This document shows, piece after piece, positions 43,722 to 56,458 of a DNA stretch of 64,000 nucleotides. The translations under genes and the position numbers were made by a program. The stretch spans positions 5,631 through 69,630 of the forward strand of contig MU619258.1 of the NCBI GenBank assembly GCA_025201805.1. Direction: 5' to 3'. The first letter of the stretch is position 1. Every line of letters begins with the position of its first letter. The notes under the pieces are model-generated. The model ran no database searches. It was not told the origin of the DNA and was given only the letters and a program-made list of their open reading frames with translations. Origin of the DNA: Parasitella parasitica. Lineage: Eukaryota; Mucoromycota; Mucoromycetes; Mucorales; Mucoraceae.

Positions 43722-45856
43722 CTATTTTCTTTCTTCTTCTTCTTCTTGATCTTCGGGACCCGCAAGTGATTGCAACTGAACAAGTTTACGGAAAACGCCA
43801 TTTTCACGGCTCAGTAATTCATAATATGTGCCTAATTCAGCAACACGACCATCGCTTAAACAAGCAACAAGATCAGCAGAACGAATGGTCGACAAACGAT
43901 GAGCAATGGTAAACACGGTGCGACCCTGCATCAAGCGGTTCAATGCTTCTTGAACCAAAACTTCAGATTCGGAATCTAAGGCACTAGTTGCTTCATCCAG
44001 AATAAGGATCTTTGGATCTTTTAATAGAGCTCTAGCAATAGCAATTCTTTGCTTTTGACCGCCACTTAAACTAATGCCACGCTCACCAACAACTGTATTA
44101 TACTTGTCAGCAAAAGTATTGATGAACGATGCACAATTGGCCTTGAAAGCCGCATCTTCGATCTCTTGCAATGAAGCATTTTCTCGACCATAGGCAATAT
44201 TCTCGGCAATTGTACCAGCAAACAACGTTGGCTCTTGAGACACAACACCTACTTGCTCACGCCACCAACGTAAATTAATATTCTTGATGTCGGTATCATC
44301 AACGTAAATGTTGCCCGCAATGGGATCATAATAGCGCAGCAGTAGAGATCCAATTGTTGATTTTCCTGACCCAGAGGGCCCAACAACTGCCACAACAGTG
44401 CCAGGTTGAACCGCTAATGAAAAGTTTTTGAATATTTGGGAATGAGGACGAGTTGGATAGCTAAAATCGATGCCTTCGAATTTGATCTTTCCCTTCACAT
44501 CACAAAGAGTTTTGCCGCTTTCCAGCTTGATTGGACTCTTGCGGTCCAGCAATTCAAAGATTCTGTCAGAAGCGCCAACTCCCTTCATAATTTCAGAGTA
44601 AAAAGATGTCATTCCTCCCAAAGCAGTGCCCACGTAGGCAGTGTACAGCATAAATGATGTTAATTCACCAATTGTAATCACATTTTGCATCACCATTTGA
44701 CCCCCATACCACAAGACGGCCAAAACTGCTAGATTGCCAGATAATCCAGCGGCACCAAAAAATGCAGCACTAGCAAACGCTTCCTTTTTTGCTAATGTAA
44801 ACACATCCAGCACACGAAGGCCATAGCGCTTTTGCTCTGCTTCCTCTTTGGCGAACGCCTGCACCGTACGAATACTGCTAATGCGTTCTTCTGCCACTTT
44901 GGTAATCTCACCCAATGCAGTTTGAGTCTTTCTCGACAATGTCTTTACATACCGCCCATATACAATACCGAATAAAGCAACAGGAGGAACAATAAGCATC
45001 ATGATACCTGTCAACTTGGGGCTCACAACCAGCATCATTGAAGAGCCAACGGTGGCAGTTGCCAAGGCCCTACATACACATAGCACATCAGTGGATATCC
45101 AAATACGAGCAACAATCAGGCCATATTACCTAAGTCCATCACTCACATTTCCTGTCAAACTTTTCCCAACTATGGCTGTATCAGTGGATAATCTTGAGAT
45201 CAGTTCACCCGTTCTGTTTTTATCAAAAAAAGCCATGTCTTGCTTTAGGATTGACTTATACAGATCGTTGCGGAGACCCTGAATAATCCTCTCGCCTGCA
45301 ATACGAAATAGCAGCACACGACCAGCATTAGCAGCTGCCCCTAGAACGAATACCATAGATAATGCACCCGCAAACTCTGGCATTGTCAGCCCAAGATAAC
45401 TATCCATGTCAGGATGAGTAACAATGTCGATGATTTTTCCCATTGAAAAGGGAACAGACTTTAAAGGTTTAGCTTTACGCATCAAGAATACCATTGGTAA
45501 CTTACCATGGTGATGGCAGACGATACCACCAATAATCCTGTGGCACCTTTACATGAAAACATGGTTAGCATGCTCGCCCTTTTTTCGTATAATAACGCTT
45601 TACCTGCAATTCTCTTGCTCTCAGACTTTGCAAGGCGGAACAGCTTTTTGATTTCTCCAGGATTTGCAGTTTTCTTTGACACAGGAGTTTGCTCTTTCAA
45701 TTCTTCCAGCGCTGCTCGTCGACATGATTGACTTGATGTAAAAGAACGATGCAAAGAAAGTTGTTGAAAACCATTGAATTTGGAACTCGAGAGAAGTTTA
45801 GGTTGCTTTTTGCATAACCTTGTTAGCCTTATATTAGAGGCAACGCATCTGAACAT
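43722..45856 (-). CDS. mdl1: Mitochondrial ABC half-transporter (MDL1/ABCB10-like)
   Basis: Four exons (45856-45604, 45546-45506, 45458-45130, 45069-43722) give 656 aa. The N-terminus is basic and Ser-rich without acids (MFRCVASNIRLTRLCKK), a mitochondrial presequence. One ABC membrane domain spans about residues 110-390. The nucleotide domain has Walker A PSGSGKST (near 438), the Q-loop, LSGGQ signature (near 541) and Walker B LILDEATSALD. One membrane plus one ATPase domain means it must dimerise. Yeast MDL1 exports peptides from the matrix; ABCB10 and ABCB8 are related, so the exact member is uncertain. Exon 2 is 41 nt. Length is a multiple of three. Confidence 0.9.
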
Positions 45857-46110
45857 GATGAATTGAAGACAAAAAATAACTGTAAACAAGAGAAAAAAAA
45901 AGAGCTGCAAAACAAAACATGTACAGTGTGGCCGGTAGAAAAAAATAAACACTTTGCGTTCATTTTTTTATTGGCCCAAGTTCGCTTTTTTGCAAATAGC
46001 TTTTACATCACCCAAAATTCGTCAAATTTCGCAATGAAGATCGGTGGGGCGACATCCTGGACATGTAATCGATGAGGCAAGGGACTTTAAAGAAATCCAC
46101 CTTCCCCAAT

Positions 46111-46427
46111 ATGGCCAATGTTCTTGGAGCAAGCCAAAAGCTCAGGTGAGTTCATAAGAGAAGTGGGGCGGTATTAGTCAAATGATGGAGTAATAAGTTC
46201 GTATTTTCAGTTAAAACGTACTATTCAGTGAACGCCCTTTGGAAAAAAGGGACAAACCTACTTTGCCAACCCTGCCTGTTCACAAACGCAGTGGACAAGT
46301 AGTCGTCCAAACTCATGAGGAAAGGAAGTGCAAGTCAACAAAGTGGTCAGGCGCCGTAACCATAGAACTTCCGCCCATGTCTTATAAGAGACGCGGTACT
46401 TTAGAAAAGCATCACACCGGTTTTTAG
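46111..46427 (+). CDS. Candidate small protein, 77 aa
   Basis: Exons 46111-46145 and 46229-46427 join in frame across a GTGAGT...TTCAG intron of 83 nt. The product starts MANVLGASQKL and contains VHKRSGQVVVQ and MSYKRRGTLEKHH; it is basic and hydrophilic. I do not recognise it. Support is only the open frame, the splice signals and a less AT-rich composition than the flanks. It would be divergent from the ABC transporter gene. An alternative reading of the first exon fails because it meets a stop after the acceptor. Confidence 0.35.
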
Positions 46428-48335
46428 AAAGGAGAACGTAAAGTTGTCCATGCTCAAAGACGGGAGATGTTGGATATAATCTAAACAAAGTTAATGTTTA
46501 GCCTTGAGCATTATTGATGGTCATTGATAAAGCCAATCGAATTTATCTCATACATCATGTCATGAACAAGTTCCGCATTAGGGATTCCTGTAACATTCAT
46601 GCAATTATTCAACTCATTTTCCGAATCAATGATTTAAATCATTGACCTGGCGCGATATTTCTAGTTCACAATCGTCATGCATATGTGCCGTGTATGACGC
46701 TCTCTTCCACACGGAGAGCAAAGAACTGGTGGTATGTTGAGGATTTGGAGTCTATTCCTCAGCAACACCACACGATAAATCACAACATTAGAAGTTGTCA
46801 GTATTCTCGTCGTACAGTATCGGTGTGATCGACGTTGATGCCAAGGTCAATTACACCATTCACAAATCAATACATTCTCTTCGGGTACAGGTTCTATTTC
46901 AAAACCGCGAGGCAGATGCCCTGAATCTTATCAGATCGAAAACTTACATTCAGGAGCTTCAGGGTTCATTGAAGAAGGATTGTTTTGAGACAAATTGCTT
47001 GGTCAGTAAGAAGTAAATAGGTGCTTTGAACTCGAACTGTTTGCTGCCTATGTAGTCTCTGCTTACAAATCATTACACTATTTTGTACCTGTGGATATAA
47101 TACATATGGATGTACATATTTTTAGATGGTATGATATGGGCGTTATTATGATATTCTACAGCAAAATCATTGCTTTTTTTATATGCATTAGTTTATGGTA
47201 ATAAATGCTTTACAACGAATGCTGAGCAGAAATCAATTTAACCAAACTACTAATTGTAATGCATTTATGAGCATATGTTTGAAATCATGAACTCAAAGCT
47301 GATTTTGTACTTTAAATGAAATGAAATGATATCTTTTACTTAATATCAGTATCTATTCACGCCGAAATATGTTTCAAGCTCTGATGTTTTATTGCTCGCA
47401 TCAATTTTATTTTACTGAATGGATCATTATTAGAAATACAATCGGTGTTGATTAACAATCACAATTCACACCTTATATGTTCAGCTACACAAATTCCTTG
47501 CTGATTCATTAGAATGAGAAATTATTCAAACAAGACGTTTGTGAATTAATCAGGTGAAATTCTCATTTATTACATGGTTTATATACTTGTGAATCTTATG
47601 GACTGATGGGGGGGATACGATATATGTGTGAAACATGGTGTGATTTAAAGAGTGCAACGATAGATTGTATTCATTGTCCATGGCCATGTCATGAAGTGTT
47701 ATACACAAGGAGCTTGATCCATTCAATCTTTGTTATATCTACCATCTGGAAATTACCCAAACGACACACATCACGAGACTATATATTTCAAACTTCGATA
47801 CAGAAAACCGAAAAACGTTTTTTTGCAAATAACTTTTGATAGAGACATTGCCCAGTGGAAATCAAGTTATGCTCAGATAGCGATGATCATGCCTGTTCTT
47901 ATGGCGCATAAGACAATGTTTATTTTGCTGTTTATGGAAGCCTAGAATCGATTATATGCAATTCTGATATGTAAATTTGTGATGTCATCTGATAACTTTA
48001 TAGATATCGATGAAAACATGGAATCCGATGTTGTTGCCAGATAGAGGTGAGTCAAAGCTAAGTTTTCCAAGTTAGATCTCGGTTCTAAGGTCATTTTAGC
48101 ACACGCTAAGAACAACTAATCAGCAAGCTGTCATCGGGTCTTGCAGTAATAAACAGATATTCAATGATATAGCCAATATCTTAAATATAATCAGCAATAG
48201 TAGCAATGATGAGCATCTTAGCGAAAGTAAAGTTTTTGGGTTTTGACATTTAATTGCCAAACAAGATTATAACACAGTTGACCCAACCTATGCGTATCAG
48301 GTTTTATTTTTTTCTCATTTACAAGAAAATTTAGA
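46428..48335. other. 1.9-kb region with repeat relic, no gene supported
   Basis: The ORF at 46795-47016 has no family match I know. The rest is AT-rich. The third copy of the Cys-rich repeat (47502-47730) sits here, and readable but broken frames continue to about 47945. I regard the region as decayed mobile-element sequence plus spacer. Confidence 0.45.
47502..47730 (+). repeat. Cys-rich relic repeat, unit 3
   Basis: It aligns with 4679-4928 from TGATTCATTAGAATGAGAAA through CTTGATCCATT. The plus frame reads LLHGLYTCES, then YMCETWCDL, TIDCIHCPWPCH and LYTRSLIHS without a stop. Several differences from unit 2 are synonymous (GAG/GAA, TGC/TGT, ATC/ATT), which hints at past coding constraint. 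Confidence 0.65.
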
Positions 48336-50168
48336 TCATTGCGAGGTATCAATCGTAAAATTAACAATTTGGGGCAAATAGGCGTAAGAACTAAGATCCA
48401 ATATATAAATATCATCAGAAAAGCTGGAGCCATTGTAGCCACCGAATAAAAAGATTCTGCTATCGTACAATACAGATGTATGATAACCACGAGGCGATGG
48501 TGCCTGGCCATATACAGTTCTTGTTTCCCAGCTCATATTGACTACATATCGAGTACCCGGAAACTTTAGATGCGAACGTGATAATAGGAAGCATTTGACT
48601 TACCCAGATTCAACATTAGTAAGTCGTTCCGGTATTGGCTGCCATCGTGTCCTGCGAGAATAAACAGAAAGGATCCAACACAAATGGCAGAATGGGATAG
48701 TCTTGGCAGGTGTTCATCCAAATGGATAGGGTGCCACGTATTTGTCTCTAGATCCAGCACATGAATTCCTCCAAAGCACTCTTTACCATCACTGCCACCG
48801 AATACAACAAGCTTATTCCCTACCAAGGTGCCTGTATGATACCCGCGACACGTTGGCGTGTTTCCTTTTGTGTTGATTTGCCTCCATTCTTTTGTTTTAA
48901 GATCTAGACAATGTACATCGTTCAGTGCCTTGGTGCCATCCCCTCCGCCAAAAATATATATGGTGTCTTGCCAAAGAATGGATATATGCGCACGTCGCTC
49001 AGAGGGCTTCTGACCCAGCGTTTTTGGCCTGGACCATACCATGGTGTGTGTGTCCAGCATATAAAAATGGTTATGATACTTTTGGCCATCTCCTCCGCCG
49101 AATAGGTATATTCTACCGTTATTTGGGTTAACTAGCAAGCAATGTGCTCTGCACGCAGGTGGAAGTGTTCCATACACTCGAGGCTTAGACCAAGTAAATG
49201 TATCTAAACGCTTGCATTAATGGCGAACAAGCAAAAACAACGATAAAAGTCCTACCTAATTCCAAGACGTAAAGTGTATCCGAACATGAGTTCTTGCTGG
49301 TGCCACCGTAAACAAACATTTTTCCATCGTAAACAACACTTGCATGAGCTCTTAGTTTGGGCGGCCTTGCTCCGTACATCTCGGGGCTTGACCAATACAT
49401 GGCAGGAGCAGGAGCATAACCAACCTCCTCGCCCGAGCCTTTCTGTTTATTCACTGCTGTTGCTGCTGCTTTTATGAAGGTCTTGTCATTCTCGATCGAT
49501 CGACCTTCAAACATGGATTTCGCCTGCGTTTTTTCAGTCTTAGTAACAACAAGCGACGTAAAAGACGGGCTCGATGGGATCTTGGGGACTAATATTGGCG
49601 ATTCTGTGTTAGTGCCTACAATTTAATAGCATCTCCATGTGTATATAATACTTTGTATTACTTGGGGTGGATGATATTGTGTCATGATGTGACGATCTCG
49701 AGAGAATTGAATAGGACGGAAATGACTGGATAGATAGATCCGAAGTAGAGGAAGACCCAAACGTCTCGAAACTTGACTGGGTTGTAGGCGATGGCCCAAG
49801 ATGAGACGTCGAATGGCTATTTCTCATTCCTGTTGATGTGGATGTGGGAATGGGGCTTGATAGATTACTTGGTATCGGACTAAAATTCTGCTGCATAAAA
49901 GAAGGGCATCCTAAAGTCGAGCTACTGGAATTTGAATTGTGCGACGAGGTAGATGGTCTATGTATACATACGTATTGCATTAGTAGATGAATACAACATA
50001 CAAAACAGTTTCTATATACTTGGGTAGTGCTGATGTCTGGGGCCTTCCGCTTGCTGAAAGTGATCTTTTCATCCGTGATATGATTCCCTTATTTTTCTTC
50101 CCATTCATGTTGCTTTTCTGGCTGGGGGAATCAAATTCCAAAGGATCATTCTCTTGACTTTGAGCCAT
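48336..50168 (-). CDS. Kelch-repeat protein
   Basis: Five exons (50168-50020, 49957-49662, 49615-49256, 49203-48604, 48541-48336) give 536 aa. The first 190 residues are disordered and Ser-rich. Six kelch blades follow, each with a double Gly, for example RIYLFGGGDG, TIYIFGGGDG, LVVFGGSDG, FILAGHDGS and RIFLFGGYNG, ending NFTIDTS. Six blades suggest a closed propeller. Fungal relatives include Tea1/Kel1-type polarity factors and Ral2-type Ras regulators, but no coiled coil, BTB or other partner domain is present, so the role stays open. On the coding strand a T24 run lies 17 bases before the ATG. Length is a multiple of three. Confidence 0.88.
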
Positions 50169-51408
50169 GGCAATTGCTCTTGTGTAAAAAAAAAAAAAAA
50201 AAAAAAAAAGGCGAAAGAAAGAAAAGAAAACAAGCTGCCAGCTGTTGAACAAGAGTAAATAAAGTTTCGGTCGTGTCACCATCTCCTTATTCAATACGAT
50301 TGCACACTAGAAGAACAGTTTTATTTCATTGTTTAGTGTAGACTTTATGTACTTACTTGGGATATTAAAATTTTCAGGGATTACTATATAGGAGTCAAAA
50401 GGGTCTATCAAGAAACTTGATGTACACGCAAGATTTACGTTCTAGCAGCAAGCTAAATGGGATCAGGGAACTACAGCCTAGCCTCTGGTGTGCACAAATA
50501 TCATAGTTTTTCAAATAGTATACTGTATTTTTATTTGCAATACCAGATTAGAATGAGTGTAGAAGATACTCGCGGGGGTTTTTTTTTAACATCTCATCAA
50601 TCAACATTTATGTAGCATGAATTCATTCCTTAATATTTTTAAGCACCAGATTGCATTGCTGTCTAGCATTACTTGGGCTCATCAGAATCATATTCCCAAA
50701 AAATTAATGTCCAACTTTGTTGTCGTTTTTTATAGGTTTACTTGCTGGAGCTTGCGAATCTAGATATCCGTACAGCCCAAGTTCTGTCATCTATTTTCCC
50801 GGTTTTTAACTGTGGGGTCCTCCTGAAAACTCTGCACGCAAAGCCGAAGGTGCTGTTCTATATGAATACAAACACTTCAAACACCTAGTATAGTCATCAC
50901 GTAATAACACCCTCTTCCACGCACAAAAACATCACCACTATCCCCCCCCCCTTTTGAATATCGAATAAGTGTGATAAAACCATCGTCTTGATTAAAATAC
51001 GGAGAAGAGTATAGCGTAGTTTTACTCTGCCTATGCCATTTATTTTTGAAATATGAAAGACTGAAATATCGAAAAAGGATTTATATGGTAACATGTGTAT
51101 GCGAATGCATGTAAACTACTATGAATTGCTCTGTTCCTCGCTCTGTGGTGTATGTCTGACATTTTACAGGCAGGTAGCTTTGTGGGATAATTTTTTATCG
51201 AGTTGCACCGTATTGAAAGACACGCACTAAACTAGTTGAAAGCGCAGATGGGCATAGTTAAATTCCCAGTTGAGAAGTAAATCAACTTACTAAGCCAAAT
51301 AGTGAGGGGCATCTGTATAACTTTGGTATTCCTTTCCATTTTTTTCTTTATTTTTTTTTTTTTGTTGTTGTTTGAAACATTCTACATTATTGACTAAATT
51401 TTTTATTG
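50169..51408. promoter_or_regulatory. Divergent 1.2-kb intergenic region
   Basis: It separates the kelch gene (-) from nitronate monooxygenase (+). It contains A24 (50186-50209), T9 (50580-50588), C10 (50943-50952) and T13 (51351-51363), the last before the monooxygenase start. ORFs here are short and unrelated to known families. Confidence 0.5.
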
Positions 51409-52515
51409 ATGGTCCTTGTTACAAAACTGACTAAATTGCTCAATATAAAACACCCCATCATTCAAGGTATGCTGCATATACATGTATGATATCATATGTG
51501 GTTATCTTTGAAATTGACAGTTCGTTTTCAAGGTGGCATGCAACATATTGGTACAGCAGAATTAGCATCTGCAGTGTCGAATTCAGGGGCGTTGGGTATC
51601 TTGACAGGTTTGACCCAACCCACACCAGAAGCTTTGCGTAAGGAAATCAGGCGCTGTCAAACCATGACAGACAAGCCTTTTGGAGTCAATCTGACATTTT
51701 TGCCTGCTATCAATCTTCCTCCTTACAAGGAATATGCCCAGGCAATCATTGAAGAAGGAGTTCCAATCGTAGAGACAGCAGGAAATAATCGTAAGAAACT
51801 AATATATAGCCTGTGGCACACAGACACGCAACTCATATTTCTTGGTTTTCAAGCTGGAGAATACATTAGAATGTTCAAAGCAGCCAACATTAAAACTATT
51901 CATAAATGTGTGGCTGTTCGCCATGCGTTGACAGCTCAGCGTCTTGGCGTTGATATGGTGTCCATGGACGGGTTTGAATGTGCGGGCCATCCAGGCGAAG
52001 ATGACATTACAGCACTCATCTTGTTGGCGAAATCAGCGCGAGTACTAGATATCCCATTTGTTGCCTCTGGAGGCATTGGAGACGGCAGGGGCTTAGCCGC
52101 AGCTTTGGCTCTTGGAGCAGAGGGGGTCAACATGGGGTCTCGATTCATGTGCACACAAGAAGCGCCGGTGCATGAATCGATCAAGCAAAAGATGGTGGAG
52201 TCAGACGAGCGATCGACAACGTTAGTCTATAGGCCTTTTAAAAATACAGCTAGGATATTCAAGAACAAGATTGCTGTTGAAGTGAATCTACGCGAAAAAA
52301 ACCCCAACGTCAAGTTTGAGGACATTGTCGAACTGGTTGCAGGCGTTCGAGGCAAACAAGTGTTTATGAACGGAGACAGTGATTTTGGCGTTTGGACGGC
52401 TGGCCAAGTGTTGGGCCTAATTGACGATGTGCCGACTTGTGATGCGTTGGTGAATCGCATGGTGGATGAAGCCGAATCGATTGTAAGAGTTCGACTTTCT
52501 GGCATGATTCAATAA
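51409..52515 (+). CDS. Nitronate monooxygenase (2-nitropropane dioxygenase family)
   Basis: Three exons (51409-51466, 51533-51790, 51854-52515) encode 325 aa. It is a TIM-barrel flavoprotein: HPIIQGGMQHIGTAELASA at the start binds FMN, followed by SNSGALGIL, then GFECAGHPGED with the catalytic-region His, and FVASGGIGDGRG and GAEGVNMGSRF for the phosphate of FMN. These enzymes oxidise alkyl nitronates such as propionate-3-nitronate to aldehydes, a detoxification role. The length is normal for class I enzymes. The frame kept open through intron 2 in raw sequence is broken in homology and is removed by splicing at GTAAGA...TCAAG. Confidence 0.92.
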
Positions 52516-52657
52516 AATCCTATTAAGGCGGGGATTTACTTGGTGACATGAAATAAGAATGATACAAGCACTTTTTTTTTTTCTTCCCTTTTTCTTCTCT
52601 TTTTGTTTCAATTCTTATACGCCAACAACCGTGTTTACAACTTTTAAAGGAAATAAT

Positions 52658-54114
52658 ATGGGCCAGACACTCTCTTCACCCATTACCACAAAGCACACTA
52701 CTGAGGGAAAGGACAAACGACTCTCGTTTGGCGCTTCGTCTATGCAAGGCTGGAGGATAAGTAAGACTTGTATAGGTACAGAATCAACATGCGTTAAAAT
52801 CTCCTTATTGCTTGCATACTAGACATGGAGGATGCCCACACCCATATACTGAATTACGAGAATACTGGTGCCAGCTTTTTTGCTGTGTTTGATGGACATG
52901 GAGGTAGGTAAAGCACGCATCTCTAATGCAGACGGTTGGTTTATTCGTTGCTTTGGTAGGTGCCAATGTAGCCAAATACAGCAGCAAAAACCTCTATAGA
53001 ATCGTGATGGAATCGGACGATTTTAAAAAGGAAAAATTCAAGGATGCCCTTCGCAAAGGATTTTTACAGATTGACCAGGATTTACGTGCAGGTATGATAA
53101 ATGCGTAACACGAGTTTTGGAAAAGCGTTAGCTCACATTTGCATAAATTTCCACAAAAAGACCCCGAATACGAGCATGAAACCTCTGGTTGTACTGCAAT
53201 TGTTGCATTGCTAACAAAAAATAACGATTTGTATGTCGTAAGTATGGATGCATTCGATAGTCAATACTGGACTAAACCACATGATGAATAAAGAGCAACG
53301 CTGGCGATTCTCGTGCAATCATCTGCAGTGATGGACAAGCCATCCCTTTGTCCGAAGATCATAAACCGGGCAACCCAAAAGAGACTGAGCGTATCGAAAA
53401 AGCTGGCGGACATGTAGAGTTTGGCCGAGTTAATGGTAACACGACCATGGCAAATGGCTGATGTATTGGGGTCTGACCAAGTCTTGACAATAGGAAATCT
53501 TGCATTGTCGCGGGCTTTGGGTGATTTCGATTTCAAAAAGGCAAAAGTGCCAGCAGAAGAACAGGCTGTAACAGGTTTGTTGGATCCACGAAATTTTCTA
53601 GAATGACTTTTTTTTTTTAAACTCTTCTCACCGATCTGTTTCAGCTGATCCTGACATTACAGTGCGTACAATAACTGACAAGGACGAGTTTATGGTGTTA
53701 GCTTGCGATGGAATTTGGGATTGTCTATCCAACGAACAAGTAGCTGCATATGTTCGAAAGCACGTTGCCAACAATGTCTCATTAGAGGAGATTTGTGAAA
53801 AACTGATGGACAGCTGTCTGGCTGACTCAACAAGCACTGGTGGAGTTGGGTGTGACAATATGACGGTTGAAATTGTTGCATTTTTGAATGGTCAAACAGA
53901 GGACAAATGGTATGCGAAAATCAGAGAATCTGTCGCCGCTCTATCTCCAATGGATATTGTCAACAGTATTGATTCTCCACAAGAAGTTGACGTTGATAAA
54001 AGAGGTACTAAGTCTGAATCATGACAGTATTCCGTTGACGAATAGAGAAATGCTCACAACTTTACCTCTTCTTTATTAGACCATCAACCAGAGAAAGAAA
54101 AAAAGGCTGAATAG
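52658..54114 (+). CDS. PP2C-type protein phosphatase (PTC2/3-like)
   Basis: Eight exons (52658-52760, 52823-52903, 52960-53091, 53161-53237, 53294-53435, 53494-53574, 53645-54004, 54080-54114) give 336 aa. Metal-binding motifs are intact: INMEDAH, FAVFDGHGG, SNAGDSRAI, ALSRALGDFDFK, LACDGIWDCL and GCDNMTVEIV. It is a Mg/Mn-dependent Ser/Thr phosphatase; PTC2/3 enzymes switch off stress-MAPK and checkpoint kinases. The N-terminus MGQTLSSP fits a myristoylation site. The C-terminus is short and charged (DHQPEKEKKAE). It converges with FCF1. Length is a multiple of three. Confidence 0.93.
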
Positions 54115-54339
54115 ACATCATACGTAAATATTGAAATGACATTTATTTGCTATTTTACGACCTTTCACATTTGTGTAAAGATGTTGTACACTTACAATGT
54201 TAATAAATAATCCCCCCCCCCTTTTTTTTTTCTTGAGTATTTCATAGTTTATCCTGCAGTTGTTGCATTTGCTTTTGCTTTATGCAAGAATCCAAGATTA
54301 ATGATATGGGATATTTACATTTTATTTTGATTACAAGAT

Positions 54340-55208
54340 CTATTTAGTATTGACGCCCAACTCTGGAAGCCTCTCGATGACATATTTGTGATTGGCAATG
54401 TACATGATAGGGATGCCTGGTACTTTGCGAATACGACGCTTCAAATCGCGATCACATGTCGCCACAATATAACACTTGTGTTGCATCACTCGATTCACCA
54501 AGCAATCATCTGCATAGGTGCCCTTATGAGAGCATGGAAGGCGTTCAAAGCGAGGGTCTCGGGCGATTCTGCTCGTCGGGTTAAAGATCTGTCACGCTAA
54601 ACATTGCAAATTTGTTATCTACTTACTTTAATGCAATGCGATATTTGGGCCCTAATTTCTCCAATTCTGCTAAAACACAATCCGTAATGCAAGGAACAGC
54701 TATCACACAGTAACTATTAGATAATGAAATGCACAAACCCGGGAACAGATACTAACATTTCGCATAAAGGCAATCCATCATGGATTTGACAAGTTCGAGC
54801 TTATTTTGAATAGAAAAGTTAATGAAATTGGTATCGACCAAGATGTGATATGGAGGACCAAGCGCACTATTATATTGGAAAAACATGGAAGAAGCGACTT
54901 GGGGACTAGATGATAACGTTGGTTAACAAACGAGAAGCTCACACTACTATACCAAAGCACTCACACATGACGTACAGCTTTCTCTTCCTTCTTCTCCTCT
55001 TTTTTCTTTTGGTTTTCTCGGTTATCCTTCCTACAAGTCTAATATTAGTCAACCTAATTGCAAAATTTGTCCTTGTGCCTACAATCGAGTATCGTTTGTG
55101 CTGATCATACGTTTGACTTGTGCAAACTTTCTAGTGGTTCTGGCTTTACCCTGAGCAGCATAAATTAATACATGCTCGACTGTCTTTGCAGTAGCTATCC
55201 CTTACCAT
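54340..55208 (-). CDS. fcf1: rRNA-processing PIN-domain nuclease FCF1/UTP24
   Basis: Six exons (55208-55206, 55150-55083, 55030-54965, 54905-54757, 54699-54627, 54568-54340) give 195 aa, the family size. The N-terminus is [17 protein letters not shown]; the PIN domain has [17 protein letters not shown] with the first catalytic Asp, [13 protein letters not shown], and a C-terminal ADDCLVNRV and [12 protein letters not shown] with the remaining acidic residues. FCF1 is part of the SSU processome and cuts pre-rRNA at sites A1 and A2. The first coding exon is the ATG alone, joined to GGT by a 55-nt intron (GTAAGG...CTCAG). The third donor GTGAGT was chosen to keep VPQ in frame. Length is a multiple of three. 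Confidence 0.93.
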
Positions 55209-56458
55209 GATGTGAGATATGTGGTATGTATGGAAGAGAGATATTGCAGTTTGATTTTTTTTTTTTTTCTTCTTTCATGTTGTGACCTTTTTAACTGTAA
55301 TCTGGACTGCCAAGCAGTCGTACAACGGCAACTGTTCAATGAAATAAACTGCAATTTTGCAGTTATGAACCTAATACTATGAAAAGCTATGTCATCAGTT
55401 TCAAGAGCCAGTACGATAAATGCATCGTCTATCTTGAGCTAGATTAACTTGGGTTATCAGATTTGGAGAGAAAAAATCCAGTAAAGCTAATGAAATGGAG
55501 CTCTGGTGGTTCACTCATCTGCTGCCCATAACTGGCTCGAAGCATGACGTGATAGATTGGCGACTAGCGAATCCGTGGTTGCTCAGCATCTGATGATATT
55601 GAAACAATTTTAAAATGTCTGTAAAACTCGCTGAACTCAAGACTGTGCATGCTTAAACATTGGTAATCTATGTAAAACATTGGGATCTATGTAAATATTA
55701 ACAGCATCAGCCAAAAATATTCTTATCGGGCGTGTTACTGTAGAGGGTTTACTCAAAGCCATATCGTAATGCTCCGATTTCATATGTTTCATCTCAATAT
55801 ATAGAATGAAGAATAGAGTGATTTTCCCTTGCCACAGAAGACAATGGCAAAAAGAGTTGATGGTATCTGTGATTATATCTCAACCACGCCTCTTTTTGGA
55901 GAATATAAACTTTCACAGATTTTATCTCCGGATTCGAGAAATCATTGAGTCATGGTCTAAAGGCCAATCAACCGAGCAACGTCGTTTGAAATGCTCGATA
56001 TAGAAAGGCTTTTTTCCACGGTGATGGGCATATTTTGTGCGCAAAACATTACAAATGGTTTTAAATGTAATATGTCAAAATATCGTGAGAAATACTGTAC
56101 AGTAGCAAAAGTCTCGTATTCCTACTCTCGTTCGGATTCTGTTACTTCCAGTGTATCAGTCAACCACTGTGAAGCAATGATAACTCGGACCGGATGATAG
56201 AAGAAACCATATGACTCAGTTACCCATAAAAGTATATTGTTCAAATGATTGGGGACGTAGAGACCTAGCGCCGTCTGTTTCGACACTGTGTGAGACATGG
56301 GCTATTTTTTGGGCTTCGATCCCATATAATAAACGGTTCAATTGAGTAAAACTAATTCTTCGTTATTCTCTCTCGTTTTTATTTCCTATTCTTTCCATCT
56401 TTTTTGGTTTTTTTTTTTTTTTTTTTTTGCTGAATCCAACTAGACCAAATTATACAAA
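55209..56458. promoter_or_regulatory. Divergent 1.25-kb intergenic region
   Basis: It separates FCF1 (-) from the permease (+). A T-rich run lies at 55255-55268 and T21 at 56408-56428, the latter 30 bases before the permease ATG. ORFs at 55806-56003 and 55991-56197 are not supported. No RNA gene or repeat was recognised. Confidence 0.5.

Noticed and set aside
46795-47016. 73-codon ORF with a hydrophilic product
   Set aside because: No family resemblance, no promoter signals; it may be decayed element sequence.
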